DNA of 64,000 bases from Streptomyces sp. DH24 (lineage in GTDB: Bacteria > Actinomycetota > Actinomycetes > Streptomycetales > Streptomycetaceae), in assembly GCF_029813775.1 (NCBI RefSeq), contig NZ_JARVKW010000006.1, positions 62,001 to 126,000 on the forward strand. The letters are read 5' to 3'. Positions 60,439 through 64,000 of this stretch are shown one piece after another. How positions within the stretch are numbered: position 1 is the stretch's first letter; each line of letters starts with the position of its first letter. Under the pieces are notes generated by a model. The model was not told the DNA's origin and ran no database searches. It was given only the letters and a program-made list of their open reading frames with translations. A program made the position numbers and the translations under genes.

Positions 60439-61995
60439 TCAGTTCGCACAGTAGCTGTACGGGACGTAGGAACGGCCGTTCCCGCGAGGGGCGCCCAGGA
60501 ACTCCGCATCGGTCAGGGTCTCCGCCTTCTGTTCCGTGCTCACCGACAGGCCGAGGCTCATGCCCAGGTTCAGCTCGAAGCCGTACTCGGCCGCGCTCAC
60601 CTCGCCCGTGTACGTCATCCGGCTGGACTGGCCCTTGTCGAACAGCAGCCGGCCGAAGGGGTCGTCCGCGCCCGGCCGGGACGTCGGCGCGTGGTCGTCG
60701 AACATGTACTGGAACGGCGTCGCCACCTGCTCGTTGGAGCTGTCCAGCCACTGCTCCGCGACGGCCCGGTCGGCGTCGCCCTCCGGACCCGGCGGGAAAC
60801 TCACCGAGTGGGAGACGATCTCGACGCCGGTCGAGCTGTCGGTGCCCTTCACGCTGCCGCTGCCGCCCCGCTTGTCGCCGCCCGACTTGCCGTTGTCGCC
60901 GCCGGCCTTGGCGCCGTCCCGCCGGCCGCCCTCCTCGACGGTCCGGGTCATGTCGACGCGGACGAGCTTCCCGGTGGTCTTGTCGTAGGTGACGGTGATG
61001 GTGCCGGTCTGCCGCGTGTTCGCCGAGTACTCGCCGCCGAGCGGGCCGGCCTCGTAGCCGACCTTGGTGCCGTACTCGACGGACGAGGCGTACGTGTACG
61101 ACTTGGTGTTGCTGTGGGCGTTGTCCGTCCAGGTCACCTCCGGCGCGTACTTGAAGCTGCCGCCCAGCGTGGCGCTCAGCTTCTTCTCGTCGGCCGCCGA
61201 GATCTGCAGACCGGCGGACGCCGACGCCTCCAGGCCCACCTTGCCGTAGGTGATCTTCCGGTTGTCGCCCAGGCCGTTCTCGACGCGCTCCCGGGTCTCC
61301 TCCTCGTCCTTGAGGGGGCCGGTCCCGAACAGGTACAGGATGCTGTCGCCGACGCTCGCCTCCGCGCCGCCCGGCATCGTGCGCCGCATCTCGTACATCT
61401 GGAGCTTCTCGATGTCGTCCCGGAAGCGCTGGGCCTCCTCGGGGCTCTTGAAGACCCAGGTGTCGCCGTTGGTCACCTTGATGCCGAGCCCGAGCTCGAC
61501 CTTGTCGGCGCCGAACCGGCCCACCGTCATGCCGGGTTTGAAGTCCTTCTTCGCGGCGACGGACGCCGCGTCCGTGAAGGTCAGGTAGACCATCTCGTCC
61601 TTGTCGTCGACCCTGCCGTCGCCGTTGACGTCCGTGTTCGCCTTCAGGCGCTGCTCCTGGAAGCCGTACTCCTTGCCGATCTCCCAGAAGAAGATCTTCG
61701 CCTTGGAGCCCGCCTTGTCGGTGACCGAGGAGACCTGGCACAGCGACGGCTCGAAGTCGGCGTCGGTCAGCGGCCTGCCCTGGTCCGTGCCCGACCCGCA
61801 GTCACCGCCGCCGGCGATCCGGCAGATCTGCGTGGCGATCCTGTCGTGGACGAGCTGTCCGAGCCCGGTCGCGGAGATGCCGAGCACGACGGCCGCGCTC
61901 ACGACGACCATGCCCAGATACTCGGTGCCGGTGGCGCCCCGGTCGTCGTAGACGCGTGTCCGGCCGCGCGTCCGTATGCCGCCCCCGTCAGTCAC
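60439..61995 (-). CDS. Large TadE/Flp-like secreted protein with EF-hand-like motif
   Basis: This 518-residue protein has a pilin-type N-terminus: basic leader, DDRGATGTEYLGMVVVSAAV with Glu/Tyr at the positions typical of class III (Flp/TadE) signal peptides. The rest is a ~460-residue exported domain. A calcium-binding loop DVNGDGRVDDKDE lies near residue 125. Glycine/lysine-rich linker (GGDNGKSGGDKRGGSG) and two pairs of cysteines are present. A normal TadE is about 130 residues, so the exported part is unusual. The start is GTG 61995 after GAGGAGGGG. No homologue is recognised for the distal domain; an adhesin or pilus-linked role is inferred from the CpaB gene nearby. Confidence 0.75.
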   Translation of the reverse strand: MTDGGGIRTRGRTRVYDDRGATGTEYLGMVVVSAAVVLGISATGLGQLVHDRIATQICRIAGGGDCGSGTDQGRPLTDADFEPSLCQVSSVTDKAGSKAKIFFWEIGKEYGFQEQRLKANTDVNGDGRVDDKDEMVYLTFTDAASVAAKKDFKPGMTVGRFGADKVELGLGIKVTNGDTWVFKSPEEAQRFRDDIEKLQMYEMRRTMPGGAEASVGDSILYLFGTGPLKDEEETRERVENGLGDNRKITYGKVGLEASASAGLQISAADEKKLSATLGGSFKYAPEVTWTDNAHSNTKSYTYASSVEYGTKVGYEAGPLGGEYSANTRQTGTITVTYDKTTGKLVRVDMTRTVEEGGRRDGAKAGGDNGKSGGDKRGGSGSVKGTDSSTGVEIVSHSVSFPPGPEGDADRAVAEQWLDSSNEQVATPFQYMFDDHAPTSRPGADDPFGRLLFDKGQSSRMTYTGEVSAAEYGFELNLGMSLGLSVSTEQKAETLTDAEFLGAPRGNGRSYVPYSYCAN

Positions 61996-62333
61996 CGGGC
62001 ACCCCTCCTCGCCAGTGGCCTCACCCGTGGACGGCGAGAGTAGGCACGCGGGGCCGGGCGGGGCGTGGGCCCGGGGGCCCAAAGGGAGGCCCAGCGTCAA
62101 CGCGGCGCACAGGGCCCACACCCGGAACTCGCCCGTTTCGGCCGGCGAGATGCTCAGCCTGCCCCGATTTGACGCCTCTTGTGTGATGCCAGTTCCTCAT
62201 CAGCTACACAAACGCTGTTCTCCGGTCACAGAGCCGTGGATACAGTGCTGAGGAAGTCACGCGGTGAAGTCACCAGGTGCATCCGAGTGGCACACCGGTG
62301 GGCCGTCGGGCATGGGGAAACGGGGAGCTGCGC
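61996..62333. other. Divergent promoter region
   Basis: A 338-bp gap lies between the TadE-like operon and the zinc-ribbon gene. The part near 62160-62260 is less GC-rich and contains imperfect inverted arms TTCCTCA (62193) and TGAGGAA (62249). Nothing else was seen. Confidence 0.4.
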
Positions 62334-63224
62334 GTGCCAACTGCCGTAGCCGTGACCAGCGCCGACATGGCGCTGCCGCCGCAGGACGACCGGACCGTGC
62401 CCGCCGTCGTGCTGCACGACGTCGACCGGCGCCCGCTCGACCACGTGCTGTCCGACATCCAGGTCCTGCTCGACCAGTACGGGCACCTCGTCGTCGTGTA
62501 CTCGGGGGCCGTGCCCCCCGCGGTGGAACGCCGGCTGCGCACCGTGCGCGCCCTGCTGGAGAGCGACCGGATAGCCCTGTTCCGCCCGGACCTGCCCCCG
62601 CTCGGCGTCGCCGTACTGGCCCGCCAGTTGAGGCAGTTGGCATCCTGCGACATCAGTCCCGGTGTCCTCGCCTCCGCCGGGCGGCTGCTCACCCACTACG
62701 TCCACGCCGGGGCGCTGCTGGGCTCCGTCGCCCGCCTCGACCGCATCCCCGTGAGCCTGAAGTCGCACGCCCGGTCCTGGGTGCCCGGCAGCCAGTTCGC
62801 CGTGCTCGCCCACCCCGAGCCGCAGCTCGTCCGCCTGGGCCCCGACGCCGCCCTGCCGGGCCCGGAGTTCGGCACGTGGATGCTGGTCGGCAAGGGGCAG
62901 CTGCAGTCCGACTGGGTCACGGGCACCCTCGCCAAGTCCTGGAACGCGCAGGGACTGCGAGAAACGGTCCTGCCCGCCGAGTCGGCCCGCTGGTGGGGCA
63001 CCGGCAGGCTGATCGAGTTCGCCGGATTCCTGCCCGACCTGTCGGTCCTCTACCAGCTCGTCACGTCGGTGCGGCGCGGCGTCTGCCACTGGTGCGGCAT
63101 CGACGTCATCGGCGACCGCTGCGTCTTCTGCTCCGCCACCCCGCCGGACCACGGCGGACCGCCGGACCCCCGCGACCACACCCGACCGGAGCACCGACTG
63201 GAGCACCGAACGCCCGCCGGCTGA
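62334..63224 (+). CDS. Hypothetical protein with C-terminal zinc ribbon, next to cpaB
   Basis: This 296-residue cytoplasmic protein has no recognised family. An N-terminal ~90 residues (VVLHDVDRRPLDHVLSDIQVL, YGHLVVVYSGAVPP) is followed by a helical middle and a C-terminal zinc ribbon with two CxxC pairs (CHWCGIDVIGDRCVFC). The last 35 residues are Pro/His/Arg-rich. GTG 62334 follows GGGGAG. The next gene, cpaB, starts 71 bp later on the same strand. A role in regulating or assembling the Tad system is suggested by position only. Confidence 0.72.
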   Translation: MPTAVAVTSADMALPPQDDRTVPAVVLHDVDRRPLDHVLSDIQVLLDQYGHLVVVYSGAVPPAVERRLRTVRALLESDRIALFRPDLPPLGVAVLARQLRQLASCDISPGVLASAGRLLTHYVHAGALLGSVARLDRIPVSLKSHARSWVPGSQFAVLAHPEPQLVRLGPDAALPGPEFGTWMLVGKGQLQSDWVTGTLAKSWNAQGLRETVLPAESARWWGTGRLIEFAGFLPDLSVLYQLVTSVRRGVCHWCGIDVIGDRCVFCSATPPDHGGPPDPRDHTRPEHRLEHRTPAG

Positions 63225-63295
63225 GGCCGCCCCGGCCCCGCTCGCCCCGACCGAAGTCCCCTCGACCGATATCCCCCAATGAGGTTGCACGGTTC

Positions 63296-64000
63296 ATGAA
63301 CTCCCGTCAGCGCCGCGGCGTGATACTCCTGCTCCTGTCGGTCGTCTGCGCCCTGGGCGCCTTCACCGGCGTGCTCTCCGTCATCAGTGACGTGAAGTCC
63401 AAGGTCGGGCCGGAGGTCACCGCCTACCGGCTCAAGGCCGACGTGGCGCCCTACACGACCCTCAGCACGGGCCAGTTCGAGAAGATCGAGATGCCCGAAC
63501 GGTGGCTGTCGGAGAACGCCGTCACCGACCTCTCCCAGATCCGGGGCAAGATCGCGGTGACCACGCTGCGGGAGGGCTCCCTGCTGCAGAGCGACATGAT
63601 CGTCGATCAGCCCGCCCTGCGCCCCGGGCAGCAGGAGGTCGCCATCATGGTCGACGCGGCGACCGGCGTCGCCGGCAAGATCACGCCCGGCTCCACGGTC
63701 AACGTGTACGCCACCTTCGAGGGCGAACGGGAGGGCGCCCCCTCCCAGTCCAAGATCATCGTGACGAACGCCAAGGTCCTCGACGTCGGCGAGATCACCG
63801 CCCTCGACCCCGAGGAGAGCGACCGCACCCAGGAGCCCACCGACGCCGTCCCGATCACCTTCGCGCTGTCCACGCTCGACGCCCAGCGCATCACCTACGC
63901 GGAGTCGTTCGCCCAGCGGGTCCGGCTCGCGCTGGTCGCGCCCGGCAGTGACACGACCGTCCCCGACCGGGAGCGGACGTACGAACTCGCGAAGGACAAG
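63296..64000 (+). CDS. cpaB: Flp pilus assembly protein CpaB (SAF domain), 5' part
   Basis: 235 codons are in the window and the gene continues to the right. It has an N-terminal membrane helix (RRGVILLLLSVVCALGAFTG) and the SAF/RcpC region: YRLKADVAPYTTLSTGQFEK, IRGKIAVTTLREGSLLQSDM, and VAIMVDAATGVAGKITPGST. CpaB/RcpC proteins are periplasmic-side components of Tad pilus secretion. The start is ATG 63296. It implies that a tad operon continues beyond the window. Confidence 0.88.
   Translation, partial: MNSRQRRGVILLLLSVVCALGAFTGVLSVISDVKSKVGPEVTAYRLKADVAPYTTLSTGQFEKIEMPERWLSENAVTDLSQIRGKIAVTTLREGSLLQSDMIVDQPALRPGQQEVAIMVDAATGVAGKITPGSTVNVYATFEGEREGAPSQSKIIVTNAKVLDVGEITALDPEESDRTQEPTDAVPITFALSTLDAQRITYAESFAQRVRLALVAPGSDTTVPDRERTYELAKDK

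Overview
The window is chromosomal DNA from a Streptomyces-type actinomycete. The evidence is very high GC with strong third-position GC bias, frequent GTG and TTG starts, a mycothiol S-conjugate amidase, an XRE/DUF397/RsbW-like ATPase group of the kind that is abundant in Streptomyces, an LAxTG sortase substrate, a class III adenylate cyclase next to biotin ligase, and a chitinase promoter carrying the Streptomyces-type 12-bp repeats. I see no rRNA, tRNA, CRISPR array, prophage or insertion sequence. All functional calls come from reading motifs; no search was run.

Left part (1-26 kb) is mostly core genome: the start of an acyl-CoA carboxylase beta subunit, birA, cya, a repeat-rich membrane protein, an enoyl-CoA hydratase, a GAF-GGDEF protein, hutH, a small sortase substrate, an L,D-transpeptidase lipoprotein, a large secreted subtilase, an XRE regulator divergent from a zinc alcohol dehydrogenase (sharing a perfect 20-bp palindrome), an AI-2E family exporter, two tandem msrA paralogues, a cystathionine synthase/lyase, a sigma-like/membrane protein pair, a MarR regulator, threonine dehydratase with ACT domain, greA and a DUF4307 protein.

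Middle part (26-43 kb): mca and a small membrane protein, a 1068-residue membrane-linked STAND NTPase with TPRs, a YyaL-type thioredoxin-fold protein flanked by gene remnants (type II thioesterase, family 2 glycosyltransferase, excalibur domain), a Mut7-C RNase, a TrhA/PAQR protein, GTP-type PEP carboxykinase, an XRE/DUF397/ATPase module, a secreted propeller-like protein and an AlaA-type aminotransferase.

Right part (43-64 kb) is more accessory. A divergent catabolic locus (44.2-51.1 kb) encodes a D-aminoacylase-type deacetylase, a PLP dehydratase of the D-threonine aldolase/D-serine dehydratase fold, a 2-keto-3-deoxygluconate-type kinase, an IclR regulator, RidA and a GntP permease around one IclR-type palindrome. 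Chemically this fits breakdown of N-acetyl-D-glucosaminic acid, the acid released by oxidative chitin cleavage, to KDG and KDPG. A GH18 chitinase with a DasR-like promoter lies about 6 kb beyond it. The rest holds secreted peptidases, an Nramp-fold transporter lacking its metal motifs, a decayed sigma-factor operon, an aromatic-acid-type MFS transporter and, at the right edge, the start of a Tad/Flp pilus-type region (a TadE-like protein, a zinc-ribbon protein, CpaB).
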